Positions 1 to 13,722 are shown, counted from the stretch's first letter. The stretch: 64,000 bases of DNA from Baylisascaris procyonis (GCA_037389465.1 JAZARR010000123.1:2178501-2242500); one strand, 5' to 3'. Notes: generated by a model from the letters alone, not told the origin. Numbers and translations: made by a program.

Positions 1-170
1 TATTTTCTTAATCAAATTTTTTTGGTGAACTTAATTCATTCCTCAGTAAGATTTACCTGAGTAGACATTCATAGCAATCTTTTCATATATGAGATGACGA
101 TATTATTTGGTATATATTTCTATTCAGGATTTTAATATAAAATCAAAATTTCATAATTAAATATTTTTAG

Positions 171-3100
171 TAGAATCTCCACCTGTACCTATACCTCGTC
201 TTTATTTCAATCGGAATAGTAGTGGAAAAATAAGCGATGAATTCTCCGTATTGGTTATGGAAGATCTTCGGAAATATTCAACTGTTGATGTTGTCGTTGG
301 TTTCAATGATGTACAGGTTATCTCTCTTTTTTTTACTTTTGTCTATACTGATACAAGAAATGAATTGAATGAAAAGTGAAAACTTTTCGCTGATTTTTTA
401 AAATATTTTTTCAACTTTTTAAAATTTCAAGCATTCACTATGAAAGTTGTTGTTTATACAACTTGTGATTTGCGGAATTTATCTATCATCTTAGTGCTTA
501 TAAATTTTCTGATCGATATTGGCTAGATAAGAAATCTAGGAATTAAAAATTAACGTATTCTTTTTTCACTTATGCGTTTATATATTTGGTTTTTTTTTTT
601 AAATTTCTAGTCTAATTTATTAAAAAAAGTTTCAGAAGGTTATTTCAAAAGGTAGAGTGTGTCATAGAGATGCTGATAGTTTAGTAATGAATGCAAAATT
701 CGATGAAATAATTTCAAAGGAGATTTTCATTGCTATGAATATTAAATCTAAATTGGTTTTGATATATTCCAGGTATATGCAATAGTGGATGCTATTGTCG
801 ATCTTCATGTATACTCGTTTACACATAATGGATGGGAATCTGTGGGTTTCTCATCACAGGTAGCATTTGCACTTTTCGTTGAACAATTAAATTATTCTAT
901 TTCAAAAAAAAAAAAAAAATAGAATTGCCGCAATAAACTCCTCCTAGTTCATGTTGCTTTAAGCCATGATTTAATAAAAGTTAGAAATTATTGATGATTA
1001 TATTTTGAAGTTGAACTATTTGTTACGATAAAAAAAAATAGGAGAAGCTCTCTCAATCATAAATATGGATATTCGTAAGAATTTTGCAAGTGATTGCGCC
1101 TTTCTGAAAGTTTTGTTTAAGGTAATTTCCAAACTTTTTAAAGCTTTATAATTTTTTGAAGTTCAAACAAACGTATATCCTATCTATTCGCTTGAATTAT
1201 AGACAAATTCCAGCGTCTTCCTTTCTATCACTCAAATTCTTTAATGTTTTATGTATTAAAGCTATTAAGGAAATCGAAGAAGTGGGAAGCATTGCGACAA
1301 TTTTGGCACCTCTAGCTGATCGTTTAAAGCGAAGAAGTCCATATCATTTTGGCAAAATCGATATGCTTATGGAATTACTTGGAGAGGACGATTGGTCTGA
1401 GCGTTATTTAGTAGCATGCCGTAATGGAGGTAGTTTATAATTTATTCAGTTAGCAAGCTGGGATAGGCTGAGAGGGCGGATACCTGAAATCCAGTCCCTT
1501 CCCCCTCCGCTAAAGCGTTTGATTTTTTTCTTGGTAGCTGCATTTAAGTCTTTAATTGCCGGAATTCCCTATATTAGAAAATCCATTCCCTTCGCTCTCT
1601 CTCCAGCCTCCTTCACTTAGTCATTTTGTGTCCCCGTCTGCAAGTAGTGTCCCATTTATGCAAGTTACTCATATATTAATTGTTTCCTGGTTTCTGCCAA
1701 TAATTGATGAGAAAAATAACTGATGACTGATGGTTGCTATATACTTGATTTCTGTCAATAACTGATGAAAAATCACTCTTAGAAAAACCGCGTCAAGTTT
1801 CATCATAGGCCACTGAATACTACAAAGAATTTACATATGAGCCAATCCATATTTGGTACAGCTGAGCTATATAGCCATGATATATGACTCAGCTGTACCA
1901 AATATGGAAATTGCTGATTCATCCATCATAATTTTGCCAAAAAGTTGCAGCTCGTCACGTATGAGGTTTTTTTTGCAGAAATCGTAAGTGCATTGACACA
2001 CGGTGATCTTTGGTCGGAGAATATGATGTGGGAGGGTAATACCCTAAAGGCGATTATCGATTGGCAACTCGCACATTGTGGCTCAATCACTGAGGATATA
2101 ATGGTAATTTCACTCGATACGTATATCCACTTATTGACACTTCTTTGAATTTATGAAGAAAGAAGAATATGAGAATCAGAATAATTGCATTTTGCAGTGA
2201 TAATGGCTTAAACACTCGGCTTCTAGTTCCCTCGATCTGGGGCTGTACGGATTCATGAGCAGGTTCCAGCATGTTTGGCCTTGGTGCATGGATTGTTCAG
2301 TTTCCTTTCTCCTTGGCTTTTTTTTTCTACAGGAGCCATTAACCTCCAGGTGAAGACTCCATCGATAGATGGTCAGCAGTACTGGAGAAAGATTATGTCG
2401 TTTTACTGATGGGTAAAAAAGATCATTAACTTTAATATTCACTTTTTTTATTAATTTGAATATTATATACGTTTTCAGCGAGTGTTGTCGACATGTGTCA
2501 ACGTAACATCTAGAAAGCGTCTCACTAAACCGCTACTTACTTATTACTACAAACAACTGAAGAATAAGATGGCCGACTGCGGGAAAACATTACCATTCAC
2601 CTTCATCGATGTTGAGGTAATTTTCTGGGGGAATTTGCGACCACATAAGAAAAGCGAAATTATACAAAATATGATGGAAAAAAAACGGTCTCAATGAAGA
2701 GGACCGCAAACAAAACTGAAATATTTGGAAAAAAAAAGTTATTAAAAATTATGTCATAGCAGTTAAAAATTCGGATTGGGAATTGTCCCATGGACCCTGT
2801 TTCACTATGCGTTTTTCCTTTGTAGCCCACATGACCAACCGCTTATAGTGACTTTTAGAAGAGAGTCAAATATTGCTTCACTAATGCGATGCTTAAACAA
2901 GAAGGCAAAACAAGTACATGAATCTAAGACTGCATCGATACACCGATTATAGAAAAAAATTTGTTTGCAAATTCTATGGCAGTGACTCATAGTGAAGCAA
3001 TCGCTCTTTGAGCTTCTTAAGAGAAGACAACAGTAAAAGATTGCCCTTCGATCTAAATTAGGATACTATTATTTTCACTTCATAAATGACGTGAAATATT

Positions 3101-4553
3101 GACAAACGAAATATTTTTTCTTAGCTAATATGCACTTTGATTTCTACAATCGTATTGATAGTGAGTGCGTCATTGAACATCACCGAACGATCAACCAAAT
3201 AAGTCGCAACTGATAACGATATTCAACAATTTTGCTCTCATCCACTATCAAAAATAATAAACGCGTCAATGGAGCGTCTAATTTATTTACAAGCAATATT
3301 GCTTTTTTTATGTTTACGTTTTTATGTAGATTTAAACTAGTTACATGTCACACTAAAGTAGCCGGCTTCCTTTTGCTATGAATTCAGCATTCGGGCTATC
3401 ATATTCGACCAAATCATTTTGAATGACCAAAATTCGACGTTACATTTATAATATGAGGCTGAAAGAAGCAAAATAGGCAATACAATTTTAAAGATATTGC
3501 CAGCTGTACGATCTGAAGTAAGTCTACCTAGTACGATATGCAATGACCGAAATTCTTGATCGTTTTTCTGATGGAGTATAAGTCATTGGCTGAAGATTTT
3601 ATTTAACGTTTTTTTTTGATTTCTGGACATTTGCCTATATTGGTCAGTTTCTTATGTTACAGCCAATTCTATTCTTGCCTACTTGGTTGGTAACCGTTTT
3701 CCTTTCGCAAATGTTTGATGGTTAGCCAACACATTACCCACACCGCGTACAAATCCGCGACCTTCAGCTTGCCTCGCGAATGCTCTATCGCTGAGCTATT
3801 GCGGATTATTTTTTTGCCTACATGCCATCACACCTACCTGCGGGCAATATTTTCGTTGCTCATTAAACAACGGTTACCGATTGAATGTGATGTAGTTGAA
3901 AGGTTGACTTAACGTAACACGTTAGCCATCTATCTCTATATCATCCTGCTCCATTTAATATCAGTTCTAATCTAATTGTTGGCATGCACACTCATCAAGC
4001 ACTTTGCATTATCTCCAGATTAGAACTGATGAAATGTAGACAAATGTAGGACAATAACACTTAACCAATCCACAATAGATCGGTGGCAAGCCGTTCCATC
4101 GCCAAGCGGAAAGTGTTTGGTTCGGTTCTAACCGTGGGTAGTGCTTTCTGCGTGTTACTAAAGGTGCTTAGTGGGCACATGATGATATGTCTAACGTTTA
4201 AAACCGTAAGGATGTATCTTTCGTATATGCTGCTATGAGATCTCTAAAATGATACATTCTAGGATGGTATACGGCGTTCAATTCATGGTCTTATCACAGA
4301 ATATTACTGCAATTGGTATTTTTTCGCTGACAATAATTTAGAATGCAATAAAATGTTTGATGTAAATTTTCAGGAGAGCTATCGATCGACGCTTTTATAT
4401 ACTGCCGCAGTGACCGTATTCGCAGCGGCCGTTTGGAGTAACTCCACAGTGCTCAAAGATGGATCTACAAATGAAACAAAACGAATCAATGAAGTTTTCG
4501 ATCGCACAAAAAGCATTCTCGAAGAAGCCGTCGAAACTATAACTATGTCCTAG
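171..4553 (+). CDS. CHK kinase-like (DUF1679 / ecdysteroid-kinase-like) protein, 3' part; 5' end outside window
   Basis: Predicted small-molecule phosphotransferase of the aminoglycoside-phosphotransferase-like fold. Exons by splice signals and phase: 171-316, 773-845 (or 859), 1042-1074 (or 1121), 1262-1429, 1979-2103, 2479-2616, 4374-4553; the stop is TAG at 4551. The first exon carries the hinge-like motif LVMEDL. The exon at 1979 carries the catalytic loop HGDLWSEN (HGDxxxxN, catalytic Asp and metal-binding Asn) followed by AIIDWQLAH, the DFG-equivalent Asp. The 2479 exon continues with a tyrosine-rich helix and PFTFIDVE, and the last exon has the usual helical tail. This order matches the large nematode DUF1679/CHK family (members share the fold of insect ecdysteroid kinases); the substrate is unknown. 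Exons 2-4 are the weak part: only the donors at 845 and 1074 give continuous phase, and helices between hinge and catalytic loop are poorly conserved. The N-lobe (ATP-binding Lys) lies upstream of the window. Confidence 0.85.
1847..1907. repeat. 20-bp perfect inverted repeat in an intron
   Basis: Positions 1847-1866 are the exact reverse complement of 1888-1907, with a 21-nt loop. It lies in the intron between the exons at 1262-1429 and 1979-2103 of the CHK-like gene, about 70 nt before the acceptor. It could form a hairpin in the pre-mRNA or be a foldback remnant. Confidence 0.85.
3736..3806 (-). pseudogene. tRNA-like sequence (degenerate tRNA or tRNA-derived repeat)
   Basis: Read on the minus strand, this 71-nt stretch folds approximately as a cloverleaf. 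A 7-bp acceptor stem forms between 3800-3806 and 3736-3742 with G-U pairs. A D-arm GCTC/GAGC has the A-box-like sequence TAGCTCAGCGATAGAGC. The T-stem TCGCG/CGCGG has an 8-nt loop in place of the usual 7-nt TTC loop. The anticodon stem has one mismatch, and position 33 is A rather than U; the triplet in anticodon position reads GGC. The poor B-box and loop sizes argue for a decayed tRNA or tRNA-derived SINE head. It lies in the last intron of the CHK-like gene. Confidence 0.35.
3960..4030. repeat. 14-bp inverted repeat, 43-nt spacer
   Basis: Positions 3960-3973 and 4017-4030 are exact reverse complements. It lies in the last intron of the CHK-like gene, 150 nt beyond the tRNA-like sequence, so the two may belong to one decayed dispersed element. 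Confidence 0.7.
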
Positions 4554-7500
4554 AGTTAAGAACTTTTAAACGTTTTTAAAGTTTTTATTCTTTGAGGTAA
4601 GGAGGAATAATGGGATCTAAAATTTGAAAAGCATTTTTTGCATTAATAGCTTGATCTTCATTAATAAGGTCAGAATCAACTTTAGGACACAAGCATGAAA
4701 TGGACATTCAAAAAGTGTTAGTGACATATCAACACATCACTAAACTTTATCTGACTAATTAAATGTTCTTTGAAAATAATATTAATTGACGAAGTGAATA
4801 CATATGTATATACGTATACTGTAAAATATTATTTCCTCACTGATGACTCAATCTTGCCATTTCAAATCGAATCCTTTCGACTAATTTTAGGTCAATTTTT
4901 TCGGTCGTTGAAAGGAATTTCGACAAAATCATTATCAATTATCATTATCAGGTTACTGCGATGGTGATTTGGATGAAAAGAAATTGTTAGTGCGGAAATG
5001 ATTGGAATTCACTCTGAAGTTAGCGTAATGGCACGCGTTTATTATTAGCCGATGAAAATCTCGCAGATGTGTGTCGACAATCACACAACGATTTATTTAT
5101 GCACGCTTCTAGGCTACGCAAATTGAAACCATTTGTAAGAGTACAAAAACTTTCATAATTTCCGGGAAAATTAAGTTTTAAGATATATGGCACACTTTAG
5201 TATATCCTTTCAATCGACTACATTAATGTTTCCAACAGATCTTTTGATGAATTTGCAAAGGTATGAGAAAATAAAGTAGAAGCTTCGTATGTGGTTTTGA
5301 CATCAATTCGATTGCACAATGAAGAAAAGTTGCTAAACAGCCTTGTTCGAATGAATCAAGAGATTAGACGAAATCGTACGCTTTGTTGAATTACATCCAC
5401 GCTTGTGAATATGGTCTAGATCAATCGTTATACATCCTTATCACTTCCGATTAGCCTGAGTGCGAGTTTTCCTTCAAAAGTGACATAGATGAATTTTTTT
5501 TGAGTGTTTCTGACTTAAGGCTGGAATCAGGTTGATTTTCCTTGCATCTGGCATGTTGTCTTTCATCAGCAATAATATAGATATTACTTGTAAATATTTG
5601 TGGATTGATTATTTTTCTATACTCTCCTTGTTGAGCAAGCAATACGAATATATATTTGTTTCCTAAGATGGATAGTCGAATTTCTTTTCAAAACGATGTC
5701 GATTCATTGTCTCTAAGCAGGGGAGCGATCGTTTGGCTTCCTCAATGATGCTTCAAAAAAAGCTGCTTAAATGGCTAATTACAGCACTAACGTTCATTTG
5801 GCTTATAAAAAGGAAGAAACCTTTTCTCATCAAGCGTTCTATTTCTATTTCATAAATGCATTCGAATCTAAATGAATGACCAATAGCAGGTTTTTTATAT
5901 ATTTTCCATTTTAGTATATAAATGAAAAAATTATTATCTTCAGAGTTTTGCGATAAGAAAAATCGAAAATATTTAGTTGTTTTCTTTTGAATCTTTTAAA
6001 TTTATATCGATTTGTTGATCAAGTTCGATCGATCAATCGATAAAGATTGCTTCATTTTTGAGCTTTGATGCATCATCATCCTCGGTCTTATATGTATTAA
6101 TTTTCTCTTATTTCCACTCGTTTTGTATTGTTCTTTGCTGTTTGGATTCAGAAATAATTTTTTCGGTTCATCTGTTTTGTTGTTTGAAGTTTGACCGAAA
6201 CCAAAAATTTAATTTTGAAGTAGAGAAATTTAGAAACATAAAAATTTGAAGTGCAATTCTTCAAAAACAACCATAATTAGCTGTCGTTATTATCACTTCA
6301 CTAATCAGTTTAAAGAACTTCGAAAAATGCGAATACAACAGCTTCATTTAGTTTTATTCTTGACGATTATTCCAATAGCAGAATTTGGAATATTATTAGC
6401 CATTGTAATATTAGTCAATAGCCAAAAAGCAGCAATGTTCTGATTCTCCCCTTACCCTTCCCCTCCTCTTGTTTTTCGTTGGCCACACAAATGTATTGTT
6501 ATATTGTTCACAGTGAACTGAAGATATACGTTGAATGTCTTTTTTTGTGTTTCATTATGAGATTCAATTATGGCTTTCATATGGGATCTTATTTTAAATG
6601 TGAATATTGTTATGTTGTTTGTTTTTAAGTGAAATAATTTGTACTATATCGATGATAAAAGGAATTCTCGATTATTAACCAGTTAGCTGATTACATATTT
6701 TTTCCACAATATCGATGGCTTCCTCATACGGCGCTATTGTAAAATTTTTCGAAGAATATTTTTCAGTCATAAAAAATATTTATAGATCAAAGGTTATTTT
6801 TTTTCTGTGACTTTTTTTAATCGTCAGCTAGATCATATTGAGTATAAAAAAATGGTTATGTAGCGTAGAGGCTAATATTCATTCTAACATAAACGATTTT
6901 CTTCTCAGGCTTTATAAGGACTATCTAATCCACGATAAAAGTACAATATATACAAATACTTTATTTAGCGCCTAGTTGAACTATCTTCGAATAGATATTA
7001 CAAATACAAATATATAATTACAAATACATGATACATGAGAAAATGGTTGCTTTCCTCTATTACACTCGATAAAATATATCGTTATATTTTGTTTCATGAT
7101 GGTGAAATTCGATTAGCTCGGTAACATTCGGTTAAAACACGAGCAAATATCAATACCGATTGTGGTTGAATGTTACGTGTTACGTCAATAGCGCTCATTG
7201 TTTACCGTCGCACACGTCGGTGGACGATACCGGAATTATGAAACGACATTGACAACATGTCCTCATGCATTCTTATCATAAAACCTATACTTAGATTGGC
7301 TTACAACAGCTCTCTGATTAGTATTTTTCCGCTCTTCTATTTTGCTCACTTTGCAACGATTAGTCACTTAAAAAATACAGCTTCTCAAAATTAAGAGATG
7401 TGAAAAGCTTTATTGTTTTAAATAACATTTCGATGACTCTCACATTTAGTTGATAATACATAACAGAAGCCGTTAACACTTAATCATCCATGTCATACGG

Positions 7501-8060
7501 CAAAATAATATATCAGCTAATAAACGTCAATATTTACACTCACTTATCGCTGCATTATTGTCATATTATCGCTAAGAGTAGAAAAAAAAATTAGAAAATC
7601 ACGAGTGAGAGTGTCGATCGAAGCTCAGTCGAGACGATCAATTGCGAAGTGAAAAGGTCAGAAATTCAGATCCTACAAGCGATCGCATATTGAATTCTTA
7701 TTCGATGCTTGACGCATAATAAATGCCTATCGAATTTCAAAAGATTTCATCTCTATTCTAAAAGTAAAATTTCGATCGTTCAACGCGAATAACCTAAAGC
7801 AGCGTGAAATCATTCAAAATAATTGAAAGTTATAATTGAGAATAGATTTTTCTTCAATTTTGTTGTGGAACAGTAAAGCATTACTACTTTTTTATATAAC
7901 AGTTTACAATACAAATACGAGCCGAATTTTCCCACAATGTGTTTCTCAATTTGCTTTAGCAGCTAGGATCTTTGAAATGTTCGCAAAAAAATGCACGATT
8001 ATAAATTATTTTATTCAAGAATGCATTTTCTATGTACAGAAAAAAAGAAAAAGAATGAGG
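4554..8060. other. intergenic, no gene seen
   Basis: AT-rich sequence downstream of the CHK-like gene. Open frames here are at most about 65 codons, lack splice context or recognisable motifs, and fit chance. No RNA gene was recognised. Confidence 0.6.
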
Positions 8061-8225
8061 CTATAAGAGTACACAACAATTCGATGATTCCTTAATAGTA
8101 CGCAAACTATCTGATGAAGTACGATGATTGCCTTTACTTTCCGAGAGTAAACTCATATCTGATGGTCGTGTTATAACAACCTTTGGTAGTGGATCGTCCT
8201 TTCGATCCCTGGTTGAATTCGATTG
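8061..8225 (-). CDS. terminal exon of a prenylated protein; C-terminus resembles UBL3 (membrane-anchored ubiquitin-fold protein)
   Basis: A phase-0 exon of 54 codons plus TAG, preceded on the minus strand by a good acceptor (tttttag before CAA at 8225). The peptide is polar and Ser/Lys-rich and contains DPLPKVVITRPSDMSLL. It ends SSNCCVLL. CVLL is a CAAX box; a terminal Leu predicts geranylgeranylation, and the preceding Cys could be palmitoylated. As I recall the family, vertebrate UBL3 ends ESNCCVIL, and this tail (ESSNCCVLL) is very close in position and sequence; UBL3 sits at membranes and promotes protein sorting to extracellular vesicles. The ubiquitin-like body was not found upstream to about 19 kb, so the identity is tentative. 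Ras-family GTPases also end in such motifs. The remaining exons may lie behind long introns, or this may be a remnant. Confidence 0.5.
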   Translation of the reverse strand, partial: QSNSTRDRKDDPLPKVVITRPSDMSLLSESKGNHRTSSDSLRTIKESSNCCVLL

Positions 8226-10302
8226 CTAAAAACATTCAATATTACTATATATTATCGTTAAAATATTCTACAACAGTAAACGAGATAGTAAAATAGTGAT
8301 TTGTTAAGATGAAAGTATAACTTTATATTGCTGATCCGTTCTAATCATTTCTACGCTTATCGAACTCAATTATATGACACAAAAAAATATCAAATAGGTT
8401 TTTTTCTCTTACATATATCAAAAATATTAATAACATTTCTATGCAGAGTTTTTTTTTTTTTTTCAAAAACGAGCAAAATTTTTCTTCAACTCAATTTTTC
8501 AATATTTTATCGATTATACTACTTATGAATATTTTAATTTGAACTTATCACAGTAAATATTCCATAGAAATAGTGCTCCCAAAATTTTTATTCGAATATG
8601 TCGTTCTATTTTATTTTTTGAAGCTTTTCAAGAGGTTGTGCACAAGTGGAGATAACAAAAAATGTATATAAACGCTCATTCTTTTTTTTTTTTTTTGTTT
8701 TATCGCAATTGCAAGCAATAGCGCATTAGAATGCCTGCAAAACTAAACGTTACACTTCAATAGAACATTTATTTTGTTGGATCATTATTGAATGCTATTT
8801 AAGTAGCCGAATTAAACATTCCATTCATTCATTCAAATGAAATAAATTTAGAAATGCCTTAGAGAGTAGAATGCAATACATGTCCAATGTAAGGTAAAGG
8901 AATGTATTTTCGGTACTTTTATTTTTATTTTTTGAAATTCTTCAGTCATAGAAGCTGCAATAGAGAATTCGAATCTTCCATATACAAAATTACATCCTTC
9001 TATATCCGATCGTCACCAAGCAATGAACGTTCGCATTGCTTTGATATTTGCCGTTTCATGAAAACTGCTATTATGCTGCAAACGAAAAATCGAAATAACC
9101 GACGCACTTATGCAGTCGCATTTAATACGCTAATTAGAATTCAACAATAAACACAATAAAACATATGCGTAATGCGCTTATATTTCAAGCAAATTGATCG
9201 AACGTGTAAAACGTCCAAACATATTCTTTTTTTTCTTCGGGAATAGCCAAAAAAATTCTTCCGAAAAAAATTTTCTTTACTTTTTTTAAAAGTTTGGGAA
9301 TCTAGGAGCGGTGGGTTTTGCACTAAATACTTTGCAAAGAATTTTGAACACATATATTAGGAATAGCAAGGCGCAGTTTACAAGTATCCCCATTTCTTGG
9401 TTCAAAATACAAATATATTTCTGTTGCTAGGTGGCCAAATGTGATACTAGAATCGAACTTTTCGAAAGTAAAACTTATACAACTGCATTCTCTCGTCATT
9501 ATATTTCACTTGCTACTTGCTCACTTTCTTAGTAAAATTTTCGAAACTTTACGTAGCCTTTTTTCTATAATATCATATTGCATAGAGTTTTGTTTTCCTC
9601 TAAAAAACTCCTTGAAATATAATTGCGATTACTGAGAAAATGAATTCAACCGATATTGGTCTTGATAGAAACGAAAGACATGATGGATGTTTTTTTTCGC
9701 TGACAATCTATGTATGAGTCGATAAAAGAAGAAATTAATTAGATCGAAGAGAGGCGACACGATCATTCACATCGAGAAAAAAATAGTTGTTAACATCTAA
9801 TTTTTATTGAATATTTATAAGAAAGTTCATATTTTCTTTATTTCCGACTTTAGCCGATGAAATGCTTATTTCTAAGTTTAATCTTTATGAATAATATGTT
9901 TATGTAGATTTTCAACGCTCTAAAATGCTTAGCAGAAAAAATTTGTCAAGTAAATTGAAGTTTAATGACTTACTTTAAGAAATATTGAACAATTTGCACT
10001 AAAAAACTCGATAAAATACATTAATACGTCATTTTTTTCTCAAACTTTTTGTAAATCGTTTTGCTTCACTTAGTTGTTTTTTCCTCCCCAAATCGTTTCT
10101 TATGTAAGTGGAACATTTGAATTAATTCGCATGCATTTCCCTCAAACATCTTTTTTTTTTCAAGTATAGAAAATTTGTTGAAATTGTAGATGAGGTACGG
10201 ACGATTGTTTAGGCTGCAGATTTTTATTTTTCACAACTTTTCCTCGTGGTACTTTTCCCCTGATCAATCACTGTTTTTTATCTACATTTTACTACGAAAC
10301 AA
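8226..10302. other. no gene seen; possible intron or upstream sequence of the CAAX-box gene
   Basis: AT-rich, with several T- and A-homopolymers. I looked on the minus strand for ubiquitin-like exons that would join the exon ending at 8225 and found none. Confidence 0.5.
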
Positions 10303-10325
10303 TTGACTCCTGCAAGAAACATCAC

Positions 10326-10456
<131 letters not shown>

Positions 10457-13400
10457 ATTTATATATATGTATATATATAAGAATTGCCTTTTTTATGGTT
10501 AGTAATATATGCATATGGAATCATCTCGATGCGTGATAGTATTTCATTGATGACGCATGAATTTGCGTTGAAAAAGAATTGATAGTGTTGTCTCATGTGA
10601 AAGGTTATTGCTATTACAACGAATACAATTTGATGTCCTCATGCATTGAATAATACCTCCATATGCTCATTGTGAACGTTTATTCTCAAATTCTCGAATT
10701 TAAAAAATTTTTATATAGGAAAATATGCATTGTTAGCAAAGAAAATTTTTAAAATTTTCAATGCAATCATTTTCAATATTCAAATGAGATTTTTTCGTAC
10801 CAATCAAACTGAGTTCATTTTGGATCTTTTCTATATATGCAGCCATTGTGGTGTTCGAAGTATCGAATAGATTTGCGGACAGGAAGGCTCATATGATGGA
10901 ATTAATCTCATTTGGGTCATTGGAGAAATACTAAAATATGAGCATTTTTGAACGTGAGGTAAACCTTCCCTAAAGGAAACTTGAAATATTCTTTTTAAAA
11001 TCCACTTCTGTTCCCTCTTCCCAGTTCATGGCCCATCGCCTTCTCTTTTCTCACTCTTTCCCCTTCCCCCTCCTCCCCCCCCCCCCCACGTCGTCTACCC
11101 ACATGTGAGCATGATAAATGTGTTCATCTAGCAAGAACCGTTACAGCCTTCGTTAAATTTATCCTTCAATTTTGCTTTCGTCCTTCACGATTAGCATCTA
11201 ATGGATTCTATCAAACGTATCATCACCCCTAAATTGGAAAACATATTTAATTTTTTCCACTATACAAATCAACTGAAAGATAAATCAATGAAAAAAAATA
11301 GTGAAGAATAGGAATGGGGCAAGATGTAGAACGGAAGCACGCAATGAAGTAACAAAAAAAAAACTTGCTTACATTTGTCATTGTGAATGCACATGAGCAT
11401 GCCAGCGTCAACAATGATGTGATTGGACAACCGCGCTAATAACGTTACGATTGAATCAACAATCTGCGACATACTGACAGGATTTTATGCATCCTTAGTA
11501 ATATGATTGAGCTTACGATGACAAGTCTCCGTCGACCATGACAAGATGGAAGATAGTCGGCCCTACATTATTGAGTGAATTTTCCAAAACGATGAAGAAG
11601 TTTGTCTCGCCAAATAGGTGAGCAAACAATATATAGGAAAGAAACAGATGATCCCTAGTTGCCTGGGACAGATATGTTAGTTACTAACAAGTGTATAATA
11701 GTAGGTGGTAAACTAATGCTTCGAGCATACTACTTATAATAAAATTGTTCAGCTAAATCGTGATATCGTTATGCCTGATAACTGTCTCATCAAATAATTA
11801 ACGCTAAAGAACAATAGTGTGGCTCAATCCTTGGATAAATCACAACTAACGCTAAATGGGAAATACCTGACATGATAACAATCCACACATTCTGAAATAT
11901 TGGATGAAAGTTCAGTTGAGCGATCGATGAAATTTGATGGGATAAGTATTGAAACAGGGAAGAGAACAGTCGCTATTACTTCAATGAAGTGATTAAACGT
12001 ATGAAAGGCATTGAATCTTCGGTTCCTTTTCTGTTCTCAATTAGAATACTGCGTTAGTATTCTAATAGAATACAAATACTGCGTTAGTATTTTAACTAAT
12101 CCGATCATCGGCACGAACTTTCTAAAAAGGATTCGCTTTCCTAGAACCCGGCCGGCACAAAGTATAGATATGACCACTGCAAAATGCATGTTATCTTTTG
12201 GCACCTCAAATGTTTAAAGCTCGGTAGATTTTCTCGAAATGTGATTCAGAATATCAATCTATAATGCACATTGGTCTGAAAAATTGCATAACTCCAATTT
12301 CGGTGGCCAATAAGCTAAAACTAACTGATCTGCAGGTGCACAAACGTAAATATGCACCAATATGGACATTACTGCGGTGGATTTTCGCAAAATAAATTTC
12401 TTCATGTTTACAAAAACCATGATAAATACATTACGCAATGCAATCGTTGAAAAATCGACTGACTCTTTGCACAAATTTTGTCCTTTCATAATTTTGTCCC
12501 TTTTTTCCACTTTTTGCCGCTTGAAAATTTATGCGAAGTGACGATTGCATAAGAAACACATTAGCAGATATTATTTTACTAATTCAAACAATTGCCTCAA
12601 TGGGATTCAGCAACTTTTTAATTAATAGTCCAGTGACGATGTGAAATTTTCATGAGGTTTTAGAAGTAAATTCTTTAGCTATCATCTTTCGCTATCTCAT
12701 TTGTGAAGTTAAGATTGTAAAGCACAATTAGTCTAAAATTAGATGCATCCTTAGCTTCTACATCCTGAACTATATCCTACTTTTAGCAATGCATTTTCTT
12801 CATTTCCATCATTAAGTCGGTATTTATAAAACCGGTTAAATAGCTGCTTAAATTCCAACTTTTTTAAACTTTTCGCAAAGGTAAAGAAACAAATATGGAC
12901 AAAATGGACAAATATGGACAGTACTGTATCAAATATAGACAAATGTGGACGGTAGTGTATAAATTGGTAAAAGTATTTTCGATCACTATAATCTAAACCT
13001 TTCTATGACTTCATTAGAATAAGAAATACAAATATTTGATGCGTCAAAAATTCAAAATTTATTAAACTCGAATACTTTTCATACTATTTCATTTTTCTAC
13101 TACATTCAAATTTTCATCTAACGATCAATGAAATGCGTTGAAAAACTTGAATTAATTTTCTATCACAACGTAAAATACGTCACTTTTTAATTCGTTTAAT
13201 TCATCTTGATTATGGTGACATTATGCAATTATTCTCTTTCGCGACAAACTGCAATGAATTTTTAATTGCAAAAGATCCGTTCAGATTTATGAATCTTGCA
13301 GTTTGCTCTGCCAGCATACGATATACGTTTTGTTGATCATTAATCTTGATTTGCACGGTGTTATATTTGTTCCATCGGACTGACGCGCAAGTTTGGCGAA

Positions 13401-13570
13401 TTGTTTTTGGCCAGCTATTAGCGTTTTTGGCCGAATTTTGACTGATCGATCGGCGGAATTTGTGACGTCAACTCGATACTATGCATTATAAATGCCGCTA
13501 ACAGATAGGCTATACTTATCAATGCATGTGCGAGTTTTTGCTCATATTTCGATCAGTGGAAAGGAGTTTT
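10457..13570. other. gene-poor stretch with a polypyrimidine/poly-C tract
   Basis: No supported gene. A strongly pyrimidine-rich tract occupies about 11031-11090, including a run of about 12 C. Short open frames around 11269-11472 and 12259-12510 (minus) have no motif or partner exon. Confidence 0.5.
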
Positions 13571-13722
13571 CTACTGCCGATCATTAATTTGAACGTATTC
13601 TCTCTGTTCCGAAAAAAAGCACCATAAAAAAGTGCATTTCAAGTCAGTCGTTAAAAGTAATTTTCTCCACTCCACTCTCCTTTGGTTGTCATTTGGGAAA
13701 ATCCTATCTATGACCAGCTTAC

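Noticed and set aside
4081..4150. GGTTCGGTTC, resembling a tRNA B-box
   Set aside because: No matching A-box or cloverleaf could be formed around it.
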